A stretch of 64,000 nucleotides of DNA from Clostridia bacterium (GTDB taxonomy: Bacteria > Bacillota > Clostridia > Oscillospirales > Acutalibacteraceae), in the NCBI GenBank assembly GCA_017626295.1, contig JAGAJB010000012.1, positions 62,001-126,000 of the forward strand, written 5' to 3'. Under the pieces are notes generated by a model that was given only the letters and a program-made list of their open reading frames with translations, did not search any database and was not told where the DNA came from. Below are positions 18,168-26,664 of the stretch, piece by piece. The number at the start of each line of letters is the position of its first letter. Position 1 is the stretch's first letter. Both the position numbers and the translations under genes were made by a program.

Positions 18168-19851
18168 ATTCGTTGTTTATAAAATCACTACCATTAATAA
18201 TCTCGACAGTTTCTGTTTGCTTTAAATATCTATTAGAAACTTTATACCCTTGTTCAATAAAATATTGAGGATTACCTTTTGATGATATTATAAGATTTTC
18301 GGATGTTTTTCCAGAAAATATATCTTGTATTAAATCTAAACACATACATACCGTACGTAATGACACTGAGTTACCATATGGAATATACGTATCTGCACAA
18401 CCACCAATACTTTGGGTAATATCTTGGTTAGGTTCACAATAGGTGGTTCTGTCATACAGTGGTTTTAGATTATCGTCTTTTTTAAAAAGACAATTATAAC
18501 ATCCAGCATTACCATATTTAAAATGTGCAACATGATTACCTATACCTAAAACTTCATTCCATGCATATATAATAGGCACGGAAATTTGATGTTTATAAAT
18601 ATATGAATTCAACCATCTATTAACATTATGATTACCTGTTGCAGAAATTATTAAATCATAGTCTAGTAGATTTATTTCGTTATTAGATATCCCATTTTCT
18701 ATTTTTTCTACTGAGGTTATTAAGGAAGTTTCGGGAATATTTTTCTCTATTAAATCTTTTAAAGCAACACTCTTGTATTGTGTTAAATATTTTAGGCCAA
18801 GAATGTGCCTGAATATATTTTCTTGGCGAAGTTTATCATTATCAACAATAGTTATTTTTTCATATCCAGATTTTGCCAATTCGTTAACAAGATATCCACC
18901 AACAGAACCACAGCCTATAACTAATATTCTCTTTTCATGCAAATTAAATTTACTGAAATTAGTTCTAGTCATAAGAAAAGTTTTGTTTAGTATGTTTATA
19001 TAAACCGGTTGAACTTCATTCGTTTTTTCAAATGAGAAAGAAATTTTATTATCTATTATATTACCAGTTAAATAAAAACCCACATAATTCTTGGTTCCAT
19101 CAGGTTGTTTTAATAAAAAAACAATAAGTTTTTCTCTGCTAAGTTTTCTTAAAATTGATGCAGCTACATTGTATGGTACTAACTTCAATAATTTATTTAA
19201 AAAATCTACAGAAACTTTATTGCGTATATCAGGTGGATAAATATAATCTTTTGCATCTAAAACAAAATATGCAGCGTTAAAAAAAGTTCCTGAATCAATA
19301 TTCCATTGGTTTAATCTTTCTTGAGTTTCACAAACAAATAATATGGAGCTGTTTTTCGTTTTATTTTTTCCAAAAGTAAATTTAATAACAGCGTTTTTTT
19401 CGTCTTTGGGTAAAACAAAATAACATGATTTTTCTTGTGGTAGTTGAATCCAGTATGATTCAAATTCGTCAATAAAATCTTTTTTGTTTGAATCTGTTAA
19501 TCCATCAAGTAAAATCTTCTTAGCTCTCTCTATAGATTGTTCTACTAAACCTACTAAGTTGTGTTCAATCAACAAACCTTCTGTTTTAAACAAACAAATT
19601 TTGCCAAAAACATCCACATGGGGGATGAAATTAAAATTATTATAATTCTTGATATATATATCAATTAATTCGGTTGTCCAATTATTTGGTATACATATCA
19701 ATATTGGAGTGCTGCAAACTTCTTTTATGATTAAATCACACTCAAAAATACCCCAATAATCATGATTATTAAACTGTTTACATGTATTAATGTGTAAATT
19801 TTGTATTTCTGCAAGAGTTGATAACATTAATTCTACATCTTTTAAAGGCAT
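18133..19851 (-). CDS. cap2: CBASS Cap2, fused E2/E1 ubiquitin-like conjugating enzyme
   Basis: A 572-aa protein. The N-terminal ~200 residues fit an E2-like domain, the middle has a linker, and from about residue 300 there is a ThiF/E1 adenylation domain with RILVIGCGSVGGYL and TIVDNDKLRQENIFRH (nucleotide-binding loop and Asp). A later CADTYIPYG segment holds a candidate E1 Cys. In type II CBASS this enzyme conjugates the CD-NTase C-terminus to cellular targets and primes cyclic-nucleotide synthesis. It follows the CD-NTase stop by 6 nt. Confidence 0.9.
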   Translation of the reverse strand: MPLKDVELMLSTLAEIQNLHINTCKQFNNHDYWGIFECDLIIKEVCSTPILICIPNNWTTELIDIYIKNYNNFNFIPHVDVFGKICLFKTEGLLIEHNLVGLVEQSIERAKKILLDGLTDSNKKDFIDEFESYWIQLPQEKSCYFVLPKDEKNAVIKFTFGKNKTKNSSILFVCETQERLNQWNIDSGTFFNAAYFVLDAKDYIYPPDIRNKVSVDFLNKLLKLVPYNVAASILRKLSREKLIVFLLKQPDGTKNYVGFYLTGNIIDNKISFSFEKTNEVQPVYINILNKTFLMTRTNFSKFNLHEKRILVIGCGSVGGYLVNELAKSGYEKITIVDNDKLRQENIFRHILGLKYLTQYKSVALKDLIEKNIPETSLITSVEKIENGISNNEINLLDYDLIISATGNHNVNRWLNSYIYKHQISVPIIYAWNEVLGIGNHVAHFKYGNAGCYNCLFKKDDNLKPLYDRTTYCEPNQDITQSIGGCADTYIPYGNSVSLRTVCMCLDLIQDIFSGKTSENLIISSKGNPQYFIEQGYKVSNRYLKQTETVEIINGSDFINNECGVCCSDLRNQ

Positions 19852-19857
19852 AATCGT

Positions 19858-20916
19858 TTAGACTCCCGATGCACTGGTTCTAGAAATATATTCAACTTGT
19901 TTTTTTGATGCAGTTTCTTTTTCAGGTACCGGGAAAGAGTCACCGAAAATTTTACGCAACTGAACACACTGCTCTACTTCATCAACTTCGGCTTCAACAC
20001 TTTCTAAATCCGCTATTAATGAATCTACTTTTTCCTTGAAATCTGTCATATAATTATTAGTCATCTTCCTAAAAATATTAACATTATTTTCAAACTTCAG
20101 TGTGCTTGGTAAATTATATTCTATTTTGTAAAGTTTTCTACCAGTATCAGATGTACCAACATAGACAAACAAAGTTTTTAATTCCTTCAAAAACTTTAGT
20201 AATGCATCAAAATCATTGTATGAATCTTTTTTTGTTAAAACATCATATGTTTTAGAAACCTCAAACATCTCAACAGCTATTAATGTAATACCAATACTAG
20301 GTGGTTCAGCATTTCCTGTATTACTAAATCTCTTGTTTTTCCACCTTTTTAAGTATCTTATAATACGTCTAAATTGTTCTCTATCATCTTTATGGTCATC
20401 ACCATAATACTTTTCACTTACATAATCAACCAATCCAACAGGATCAGACTTTTCCCAACAAGTTTCGTCTGATTCACTACTTTTACCCCGAGCAAGAAAA
20501 AGTTGACTACTAGTATCGTCCTTGTCTTCATATGTGTATACTACTAAATCAACATGGTACGCCGCTTCACCATCTTTCTTATATGTAACGGTTACACATG
20601 GCTTTTTTATTGTCGCTCCATAATCAGTATGGTTTTTCAATAATTCGTAAATAATATTTTTTAACTCCATGGGGGTGTAATCTTTACTATTAGCATTGAA
20701 TCTAAGACCAACATCAATATCATATTCTTTATCTAAAGGTTCTACACCCAAATTCATTTTATAACTACCTTGATTGTATTCTGAAAATGAAGGCAAATCA
20801 TCAGAGTTTCTTAATATGCCTAATAATATATCTCTTTTCTCTTTTAATTCACTTTTAACGTCAAAATCCATTTTTATTGTGTCATTAAACTCAATAAAAT
20901 ATTTTTGTAAACTCAT
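19858..20916 (-). CDS. CD-NTase (cGAS/DncV-like nucleotidyltransferase) of type II CBASS
   Basis: A 352-aa nucleotidyltransferase. The signature is visible: QGSYKMNLGV (G-S), EYDIDVGL (D-x-D) and YHVDLVVY (third acidic residue), followed by a helical OAS1-type C-terminal half. It should make a cyclic di- or trinucleotide on phage infection to switch on the membrane effector downstream. The tail ends SASGV; the C-terminus is the site used by Cap2. ATG at 20916. First gene of the four-gene operon. The exact product cannot be read from sequence. Confidence 0.92.
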   Translation of the reverse strand: MSLQKYFIEFNDTIKMDFDVKSELKEKRDILLGILRNSDDLPSFSEYNQGSYKMNLGVEPLDKEYDIDVGLRFNANSKDYTPMELKNIIYELLKNHTDYGATIKKPCVTVTYKKDGEAAYHVDLVVYTYEDKDDTSSQLFLARGKSSESDETCWEKSDPVGLVDYVSEKYYGDDHKDDREQFRRIIRYLKRWKNKRFSNTGNAEPPSIGITLIAVEMFEVSKTYDVLTKKDSYNDFDALLKFLKELKTLFVYVGTSDTGRKLYKIEYNLPSTLKFENNVNIFRKMTNNYMTDFKEKVDSLIADLESVEAEVDEVEQCVQLRKIFGDSFPVPEKETASKKQVEYISRTSASGV

Positions 20917-21052
20917 TATAAAACACCCACTTATTAAAGTTTTTATTTTTGTGATCTTGCTAAATAATATCCATATATAATTATGTACTCAATAATATTA
21001 GTTGTCAAGCAATAACCTATTAGACATTTATTTAGCAGCGTGTGTACGATTA

Positions 21053-21832
21053 TTATAATTTTTGAGAAACTATTTTGTATATACAGTAGTTCTTATTGTT
21101 TTCAATATCTTCCGTAAATTCATCAAAAGTAAACGTTAAACGAAATATTTCACTATATGCTTTTCCAGCAATATCTTGAAAAGAAATTTCCAAGTCTAAA
21201 GATAAGGGTTCGTTTATTTCATATTTAGCCAAATCAACTAACATTGGTGCAATGGGGTTTGGAAGATAGAAAAAAATTTTTGTATTGTTTTCGGTTACAG
21301 GTAATATATATGGACAATACATGGAGTCCAAATCAACGGAATAGTCCGTAGTTTTTTCAGGATATGTATTTAATACCCATATGCTATCTAGTTTGCTATT
21401 TCTATATTGAAAACTATAATTATACAAGTAAGGTTTTCCATGTAAAAGGGTATTACCGTTAAATTCATGAAAACTAACATATGGTTTTAACATGTCCATC
21501 AAGGAATAGTAAGCCTTTTCCACACTTTCATAAACCCAGGTTATTTCGCAATTTTGGGCTGTTCCTACTCCGATGTTATGTATTGGTATACTTATAATTT
21601 GTTCTGAATAAGTAAATAATTCATATTCAGATTCATCTTTAAAAATATGTATTGCTACATCGGAATTTAAACATACAACATTTGGTAATCTCTCTAGGGT
21701 TATCTGATGTAGCAACAATGTTACAGAAATTACAATTGATACTATTGATATTAGAATAGACATTATATCTAACTTGTTATCAGGTGTAAGTTTGCTTCTT
21801 TTGGGAGGAGCTTGTTCTTTTTCTGTACTCAT
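21053..21832 (-). CDS. Single-TM membrane protein of unknown function
   Basis: A 259-aa protein: short basic cytoplasmic N-terminus (KRSKLTPDNKLD), one TM helix (about residues 20-42) and a beta-rich domain beginning LERLPNVVCLNSD. The ATG at 21832 is preferred because GTGAGG lies 9 nt upstream; an in-frame GTG is 15 nt earlier. It is on the same strand as the CBASS operon but 137 nt upstream of the CD-NTase, so it could be an extra defence gene or unrelated cargo. I do not recognise the family. The Ig-like look of the soluble part is only an impression. Confidence 0.6.
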   Translation of the reverse strand: MSTEKEQAPPKRSKLTPDNKLDIMSILISIVSIVISVTLLLHQITLERLPNVVCLNSDVAIHIFKDESEYELFTYSEQIISIPIHNIGVGTAQNCEITWVYESVEKAYYSLMDMLKPYVSFHEFNGNTLLHGKPYLYNYSFQYRNSKLDSIWVLNTYPEKTTDYSVDLDSMYCPYILPVTENNTKIFFYLPNPIAPMLVDLAKYEINEPLSLDLEISFQDIAGKAYSEIFRLTFTFDEFTEDIENNKNYCIYKIVSQKL

Positions 21833-22005
21833 GATAGTATACCTCACACAAAGTATTAATATTCATATGTAAAATGCATCTAAATATATATGACAAAATT
21901 TTGCAAATACTTCAAAAAAATTTTCGGTTTTTACAAAATTCGACTTTTTCCACAAAAAGCAGGTCTTGTTTTTGGGCAAAAGATCAATTCAAGAAATATA
22001 AATAT

Positions 22006-23598
22006 TCATTGCATTTTGTTTTTGTAAATGTTCTCAAAATTAATATTAAACTCAAACTCCAACCGATAACCTTCATAAACATACACTCTGTTTATTATCA
22101 TACTGGCTATTTGCTTTTTAGTTTCAATAGGACTCTCATCAAAAATCTCTGACCATCTGAGTATTCGAGTATAGTTGTTCGTTAATTCCTGTATTTGTAA
22201 TTCACCTTGAGTATAGTTGTTTTGAGTTTCTAAATAACTTTTCTTTGCAATTTCTAACGTTTCTTGAGCTGATATCAAAAGTTCTGATAGTATATCTGCA
22301 TTGTACTTACTTTCACCTTGTATTGATTTTACAACTTCACTTTTCAAGGCATTGTATTCTTTCTCTGCCTTATTCAATTTTGATTTTGCTGCTGATAACT
22401 CAATTTTTAGATTTGACATCTGTTTGTCATGAATATGACTTGCCATTTCCTGTGGTGTCATATCTTTCATTTTATCAAAAATCATATGTAAAACTGCGAT
22501 GACCTTTTCATCCAAGATACGCATAGTGTATCCTGTTTGGCCATCGCAGTTTAATTTTTTTCTTGTCTTATTATAGCAAACGTATCTGACTTTTCTTCTG
22601 TGTACAGATGTACCGTCTGCATGTTTTCGGGTTTCACCGTTGGTTGTTAATGTGAGTCTGCCTTTACAATGTCCACAGAACACATTACCGGATAACAGTG
22701 ATTGACCTGATATATTTAAAGGGATTGTCCTTTCATTGTTTTTTTCATTAGTTCGTAAATTTGTTTGTTTTTGTACTTTATAGAAAGTAGCATCATCAAT
22801 AATTCTTAATTCTTCATACGGTCCAGATATTGCTGAACCATTCTTTAACATACCTATGTTTATATTGTTATGAAGTATATGTCCTACACTTGAATCTACC
22901 CATGTACCACCACTACGAGTTTTATAACCACGTTCATTTAATGTGGTAGCAATCTTCCATCTTCCGTATCCGCTGTTTGCAGATAGGTCGAATATAAGTC
23001 TTACTATAACAGCTTCTTCTTCGTTTATCTCTAATTTATATACTTCATGTTTTCTTTTGTTAACTATACCGCTTTTTACTGCTCTATATCCAAATGGTGG
23101 TATACCACCACGCCATCTGCCATCCATAACCATTTGCTCCATGGCAGTTCTTGTTCTAATTGCAGTTTTTTGGCTTTCACCATCAGCTTGCCAATATCTT
23201 ATGTAGTTGGTAAGTCTATCTGTATGAGAGTCAAAGCGTTGTTCACCTTCATTGACACTCCAAACCTTAATTCCTTGTGAGCAAAGCCATTCTACAATAA
23301 ATGGTGTCTCATCTGATTTTCTTCCCAATCTGTCAAACATAAAAACGAGTAATATGTCAAACAAACCTTTTGCAGCATGCTCTTTAATAAGTTGTATCTT
23401 ATCTCTTTCAGCAGCACTTTTCTTGAATCCGGATACTCCGTTTTCTTGTTCCTCACGAATAATGTCCCAATCCATTTTTTTAGCGAACTCTCTGCAAGCT
23501 TTTCGTTGCATAGGTATATCCGCTAAATTATGTTCATCCATATCAACTTGCTTTGAAGTTGATACACGATATAAACAATATACTCTTTCGCCGGCCAT
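22006..23598 (-). CDS. Large serine recombinase (resolvase/invertase family)
   Basis: A 530-aa protein with N-terminal catalytic domain: YCLYRVSTSK holds the nucleophile Ser (about residue 13), followed by FMFDRLGRK and DRLTNYIR. Next come the recombinase domain (GGIPPFGYRAV; WVDSSVGHILHN), a zinc ribbon starting CGHCKGRL with two later Cys, and a long coiled coil. This is the organisation of TnpX-like transposon recombinases and phage integrases, which join short dyad-symmetric att sites. Start placed at 23598 because AAAGGTGG lies 7 nt upstream. It is the only recombinase in the island and so the best candidate for its movement. Confidence 0.92.
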   Translation of the reverse strand: MAGERVYCLYRVSTSKQVDMDEHNLADIPMQRKACREFAKKMDWDIIREEQENGVSGFKKSAAERDKIQLIKEHAAKGLFDILLVFMFDRLGRKSDETPFIVEWLCSQGIKVWSVNEGEQRFDSHTDRLTNYIRYWQADGESQKTAIRTRTAMEQMVMDGRWRGGIPPFGYRAVKSGIVNKRKHEVYKLEINEEEAVIVRLIFDLSANSGYGRWKIATTLNERGYKTRSGGTWVDSSVGHILHNNINIGMLKNGSAISGPYEELRIIDDATFYKVQKQTNLRTNEKNNERTIPLNISGQSLLSGNVFCGHCKGRLTLTTNGETRKHADGTSVHRRKVRYVCYNKTRKKLNCDGQTGYTMRILDEKVIAVLHMIFDKMKDMTPQEMASHIHDKQMSNLKIELSAAKSKLNKAEKEYNALKSEVVKSIQGESKYNADILSELLISAQETLEIAKKSYLETQNNYTQGELQIQELTNNYTRILRWSEIFDESPIETKKQIASMIINRVYVYEGYRLEFEFNINFENIYKNKMQ

Positions 23599-23661
23599 TA
23601 TTGCACCACCTTTACTTGATTTCGACACAACACTATCACAACAACATTTATATATCCAGCA

Positions 23662-23811
23662 TTATTTTGATAATTTTACAATAGAATTCAACAAACATTC
23701 TTTGATATTTTTTACTAAAACTTCATTCGGTTCCTTTGAGAATTTCAGTGTAATAATAGAACCATCAATCATGGTTGTATAAGTGTTTTCTTGTACCTTA
23801 TGTAAATCCAT
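23662..23811 (-). CDS. TnpW-like transposon-encoded peptide
   Basis: A 49-aa peptide starting at 23811, where GGAGG lies 7 nt upstream; the longer open frame to 23979 has no better RBS. The pattern NTYTTMIDGSIITLKFS followed by KNIKECLLNSI resembles TnpW peptides found next to TnpX-type recombinases in clostridial transposons. Function is unknown. It precedes the recombinase by about 60 nt on the same strand. Resemblance is by pattern only. Confidence 0.5.
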   Translation of the reverse strand: MDLHKVQENTYTTMIDGSIITLKFSKEPNEVLVKNIKECLLNSIVKLSK

Positions 23812-24234
23812 AGCTAACCTCCATGTTTTGAAGAAATACTTGTGAATCTTATCAAGCGGCTGATAGCTACTCAGCTCCACGGGAATCTCACCCTCAGCAG
23901 GTTCTCTGCCAACTGCCCTCATTGGTTGCGACGGTTTTATCACGCTCGACCTGTGACTAAACAGGAGTATCATTATCACTATTACCGGTTATCGCCATAT
24001 CAAAAGCTATTTGATATCTATAGCAACTGTTTATCGCTCCCACAACAGAACAAGATGTTGTTAATAAAACAACATCTGTTCTGTCGGATCCTGGCGCAGT
24101 TCTATTGTGGCTCTTGCCTCTGCAAGAATAATAGCAACGTACTTGATAAAATATCTATTCTGTTGTCAAAGTGCAATCGAGGTTTTAACCCCCTCTACTT
24201 GACAACGGACATTTTTTTAGCTTTTGAGCGGGTA
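23812..24234. other. Structured non-coding region upstream of the recombinase unit
   Basis: No credible gene in this 423-nt stretch, which is locally more GC-rich than the rest of the island. It contains a long bulged hairpin (24045-24084: ACAGAAC with GTTCTGT, and GATGTTGTT with AACAACATC), an overlapping competing inverted repeat (CCACAACAGAAC near 24040 with GTTCTATTGTGG near 24100), and a gapped repeat GTTGTCAA (24162-24169) with TTGACAAC (24199-24206). It could be an oriT, recombinase accessory site or leader RNA. No test of these is possible here. Confidence 0.45.
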
Positions 24235-24690
24235 TCAATTAAAATTTTTTTGAAATTTTTTTCTGATAGCATCTCTTATCTCTTTAACCGTTGAGTAAGA
24301 TAAGTTGTTTTTTCTTGCAAATTCTCGCAACTCCATACCTTCCAATATGCAATTTTTATAAACCAAAAACTGTTTAGGTGTGAGTGTTTTCACAACGGCA
24401 TCAATTTCTAATTGCATAAGGATATGAGTTTCTAAGTCCTTTTCATCTATCAACCACTCACCAGAAACTTCCTCATCTTCAAACACATCGTATGACAAAA
24501 CTGTACCTGCATTGTTACGGGCATCTTCTATAGCCCTGTATATCTTCTTTTCTTCTGCTCTTAAAAATCGCAATGTTTTCAAGTCAACTTCAACGACTTC
24601 CTGAGTTGCACGGATTCTTACCCAATAACGCTTAATGCCATAATCGTTGGTTGTCCATAAATCGTAATCAAAATTTTTATTTTTATACAT
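24235..24690 (-). CDS. Sigma-70 region-4-like regulatory protein of mobile elements
   Basis: A 151-aa protein. The C-terminus has a sigma region 4-type helix-turn-helix: LTPKQFLVYKNCILEGMELR, then NNLSYSTVKEIRDAI. The N-terminal half is variable (DLWTTNDYGIKRYWVRI). Short sigma-like proteins of this kind are common in clostridial conjugative and mobilisable elements. Start at 24690 because AAAGGAG lies 8 nt upstream. It lies on the same strand as the recombinase, upstream of the structured gap, and may control the element's genes. This role is inference. Confidence 0.7.
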   Translation of the reverse strand: MYKNKNFDYDLWTTNDYGIKRYWVRIRATQEVVEVDLKTLRFLRAEEKKIYRAIEDARNNAGTVLSYDVFEDEEVSGEWLIDEKDLETHILMQLEIDAVVKTLTPKQFLVYKNCILEGMELREFARKNNLSYSTVKEIRDAIRKKFQKNFN

Positions 24691-24810
24691 TTTATTAATC
24701 TCCTTTGTTTTGAATTTCTGTTTCAAAAACCGGAGATTACGGATATTTAGTTATGTATTCTTCCCAGTTATTTACCATTTTGTCCTTTCCCTTGTTTCAG
24801 GACAAACGAA

Positions 24811-24844
24811 AAGAAGCCTGACGAAATTAATCGTCAGGCTTCTT
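24811..24844. terminator. Inverted repeat, probable bidirectional terminator
   Basis: Perfect 14-bp stem AAGAAGCCTGACGA/TCGTCAGGCTTCTT with a 6-nt loop, in the gap between the sigma-like gene and the agr unit. Confidence 0.65.
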
Positions 24845-24910
24845 AACTTGGAAATAGAAAAGGAGTAAATTAGCTTCTTTTGTTATCCATTGGAGAACAA
24901 GTTTGTCGAA

Positions 24911-24936
24911 AAATATATCCCTTTCGGGATATATTT
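24911..24936 (-). terminator. Terminator of the agr-type operon
   Basis: Stem AAATATATCCC/GGGATATATTT with loop GAAA (minus strand) followed by TTTCGAC, just beyond the XRE gene stop at 24939. Confidence 0.75.
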
Positions 24937-24938
24937 CC

Positions 24939-25316
24939 CTATAGTTTTTTTAATAATTCGGTCCAGAACTCATCCGAATAATTTAGTTCATCAGCTTTTC
25001 TTATTACTTCACAAGCCGATTCCCTGTTTGAGAGATATATTAAAATATCAACAGGAATATGAACATTAGTATTATTGCGTTGTTGATTATCCTTAGCAGC
25101 AATATCAAACCAAAGTTTTCTTTCTGCACAATTAAGGCGTAGCACATCAGCAAGTTTCACCAAAATCAAATCATTGGGCGGAGCTTTATGACCTTTCTCA
25201 ATGTTGTATAAATATGTATGTGACACACCTGTTTTAGAAGCTAATTCTCGTAATGAGATTTTTTTCTCTTGCCGTTTTTTATCAAAATAAACACCGAATA
25301 GATTAAGTTTCTCCAC
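24939..25316 (-). CDS. XRE-family transcriptional regulator in the agrBD operon
   Basis: A 125-aa protein with an N-terminal XRE helix-turn-helix (ISLRELASKTGVSHTYLYNI, then EKGHKAPP) and a C-terminal helical region (VHIPVDILIYLSNRESACEV). The frame starts at a GTG overlapping agrB by 14 nt. It is the last gene of the agrD-agrB-XRE operon and differs from the divergently transcribed XRE gene at 26271. Probably controls the signalling locus or the mobile element; inference from position. Confidence 0.8.
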   Translation of the reverse strand: MEKLNLFGVYFDKKRQEKKISLRELASKTGVSHTYLYNIEKGHKAPPNDLILVKLADVLRLNCAERKLWFDIAAKDNQQRNNTNVHIPVDILIYLSNRESACEVIRKADELNYSDEFWTELLKKL

Positions 25317-25899
25317 GTTTACCCATTCTTATTTTTTTAAATTTTCCAGCAATAAGTAAAACACCTTCTAAAATCAAGCTTATACAACAAGGAACACAAA
25401 TCGTTTTGATTTTAAAATAAAAAGAAACTATAATTATTGTAACTACAATTATCAAAACTACTTTAGTACGTTTGCAAAAAACTTTTAATTCCGTTTCATC
25501 TAAAACTTTTTCATCAGTATCGATTGGCGCGAAAATAAATATAAATACGGATAAAATAAATGTTATAATTACAAGAACTATAAAATAGAACTCACTAGTT
25601 ATTAAACTCATTATAACTATACTAGCTAGTATACCTAAAGTTGTTAAAAATTCACATCGCAATTCGGTTGATGCATGATAGCCACCAGCATATTGTCTTA
25701 TTATCGTGAACACAACAAAGAAAATCAAGCTTTGTGGAAGCAATCCAAACACTAAGCCCAATAAAGCAGTAATACTTATGAATAAGATGTTGGACAAAAG
25801 AATAAAAACACCATACTCATATAGTTCCAATTCATTTTTTTCTATATGACCGGAATGAATAAAATTTTTTACAATCACTCTCGCAATTTTACTTATCAT
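25303..25899 (-). CDS. agrB: AgrB-like peptide-processing membrane protease
   Basis: A 198-aa polytopic membrane protein. The AgrB motif RQYAGGYHAS contains the catalytic His (residue 75), and Cys82 follows in CEFLTT. Five or six hydrophobic segments are visible. AgrB cleaves the C-terminal tail of the AgrD precursor and forms the thiolactone ring of the signal peptide. It overlaps agrD upstream by 11 nt and the XRE gene downstream. With the divergent LytTR regulator and GHKL kinase it makes a complete agr-type circuit. Confidence 0.92.
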   Translation of the reverse strand: MISKIARVIVKNFIHSGHIEKNELELYEYGVFILLSNILFISITALLGLVFGLLPQSLIFFVVFTIIRQYAGGYHASTELRCEFLTTLGILASIVIMSLITSEFYFIVLVIITFILSVFIFIFAPIDTDEKVLDETELKVFCKRTKVVLIIVVTIIIVSFYFKIKTICVPCCISLILEGVLLIAGKFKKIRMGKRGET

Positions 25900-26041
25900 T
25901 TTTTATTTTACTAAACTGAGAGAGTTGTTTAGGCATTTTAGGTTGATAAACATACACGCAACCTGTTGTATTAGCATTGGTCTTTAACATTTTATTTGTG
26001 ATTGCTACTACAACTTTTTTTGATTTATCCTTAAACTTCAT
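25889..26041 (-). CDS. agrD: AgrD-like autoinducing-peptide precursor (50 aa)
   Basis: A short gene with AAAGGAGG 8 nt before ATG at 26041. The peptide has a basic amphipathic leader (MKFKDKSKKVVVAITNKM), the segment NTTGCVYVY, and the acidic/Pro-type tail QPKMPKQLSQF. In AgrD peptides the Cys forms a thiolactone with the residue four places on, which predicts a ring CVYVY with an N-terminal tail of unknown length. The QPK.P..L tail is typical of clostridial AgrD. It overlaps agrB by 11 nt. Mature ends are predicted, not observed. Confidence 0.88.
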   Translation of the reverse strand: MKFKDKSKKVVVAITNKMLKTNANTTGCVYVYQPKMPKQLSQFSKIKNDK

Positions 26042-26270
26042 AAGATTGCCTCCTTTCAAATAATTTGCTTCACATACAAATTATAACCAAAAATTGTAAA
26101 AATCAACTAAAATGCACAAAACACAATAATAAAGGCACACCAAATTAAATTACGCCTAACACGAAGAAAAGTCTATGGTATATATTTTTTTACATCTGTT
26201 ACAGACTTTTTTCTCCATTGGTTTGTTTTATTGTTAGATGGTATATGTTACCATTTAACAGGGTGATAAA
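26042..26270. promoter_or_regulatory. Divergent promoter region between agrD and the XRE gene
   Basis: A 229-nt gap. On the minus strand a TATAAT box (26080-26085) lies 39 nt before agrD, with TTGATT (26101-26106) at a short 15-nt spacing. A palindromic operator lies near the plus-strand gene. No clear copy of the 42-bp repeat found at 28708 and 35931 is present; only a weak partial match near 26147-26166. Confidence 0.5.
26238..26254. promoter_or_regulatory. Palindromic operator before the XRE gene
   Basis: ATGGTA-TATGT-TACCAT, perfect 6-bp arms, 17 nt upstream of the XRE start codon. Its position suits autorepression. Confidence 0.55.
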
Positions 26271-26600
26271 ATGACAATTGATTATAGTTTAATAGGTTCA
26301 AGAATATGTCAAAGAAGGAAAGAATTAAAAGTCACTCAGAAAAAACTTTCGGAACGTATAAATGTTTCACGCAACCATATATCAGGTATTGAAACAGGCG
26401 ACAAAAGACCTAGTTTAGAAACATTATTAATAATATGTAAGGAATTAGGTATATCGTTAGATTATCTCGTTAGTGGGACAATTTATACTAACATTGATGC
26501 TGAAATAATAGAAAAAATCAAGTTTTGTTCCATCGAAAACAAACAAAGAATATCTAAAATAATTGATGTTTTTTACGAAGAAAATAAACTTGTAAAATAA
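26271..26600 (+). CDS. XRE-family transcriptional regulator
   Basis: A 109-aa repressor-type protein with a complete N-terminal XRE HTH (VTQKKLSERINVSRNHISGI, then ETGDKRPS and LGISLDYLVSG) and a short helical C-terminus. ATG at 26271 with GGGTGAT upstream. It is transcribed away from agrD and followed by a terminator, so it is largely separate from the response-regulator gene. It may act on the palindrome just upstream. Such regulators often gate quorum-sensing loci and mobile elements. Confidence 0.88.
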   Translation: MTIDYSLIGSRICQRRKELKVTQKKLSERINVSRNHISGIETGDKRPSLETLLIICKELGISLDYLVSGTIYTNIDAEIIEKIKFCSIENKQRISKIIDVFYEENKLVK

Positions 26601-26603
26601 AAA

Positions 26604-26649
26604 AACGCATTGTATAATGAATGAAAATTATACAGTGCGTTATTTTTTT
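26604..26649 (+). terminator. Terminator between XRE and agrA-like genes
   Basis: A 15-bp stem (AACGCATTGTATAAT with ATTATACAGTGCGTT, one G-T pair) followed by ATTTTTTT. It lies only 15 nt before the next gene's start codon, so it may also attenuate read-through into that gene. Confidence 0.8.
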
Positions 26650-26664
26650 GAAAAGAGGTGTCTT

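Noticed and set aside
26147-26166. Third copy of the 42-bp box upstream of agrD
   Set aside because: Only a short partial match (TTCGTGTTAG, GCGTAATTT) at a different distance from the -10 box.
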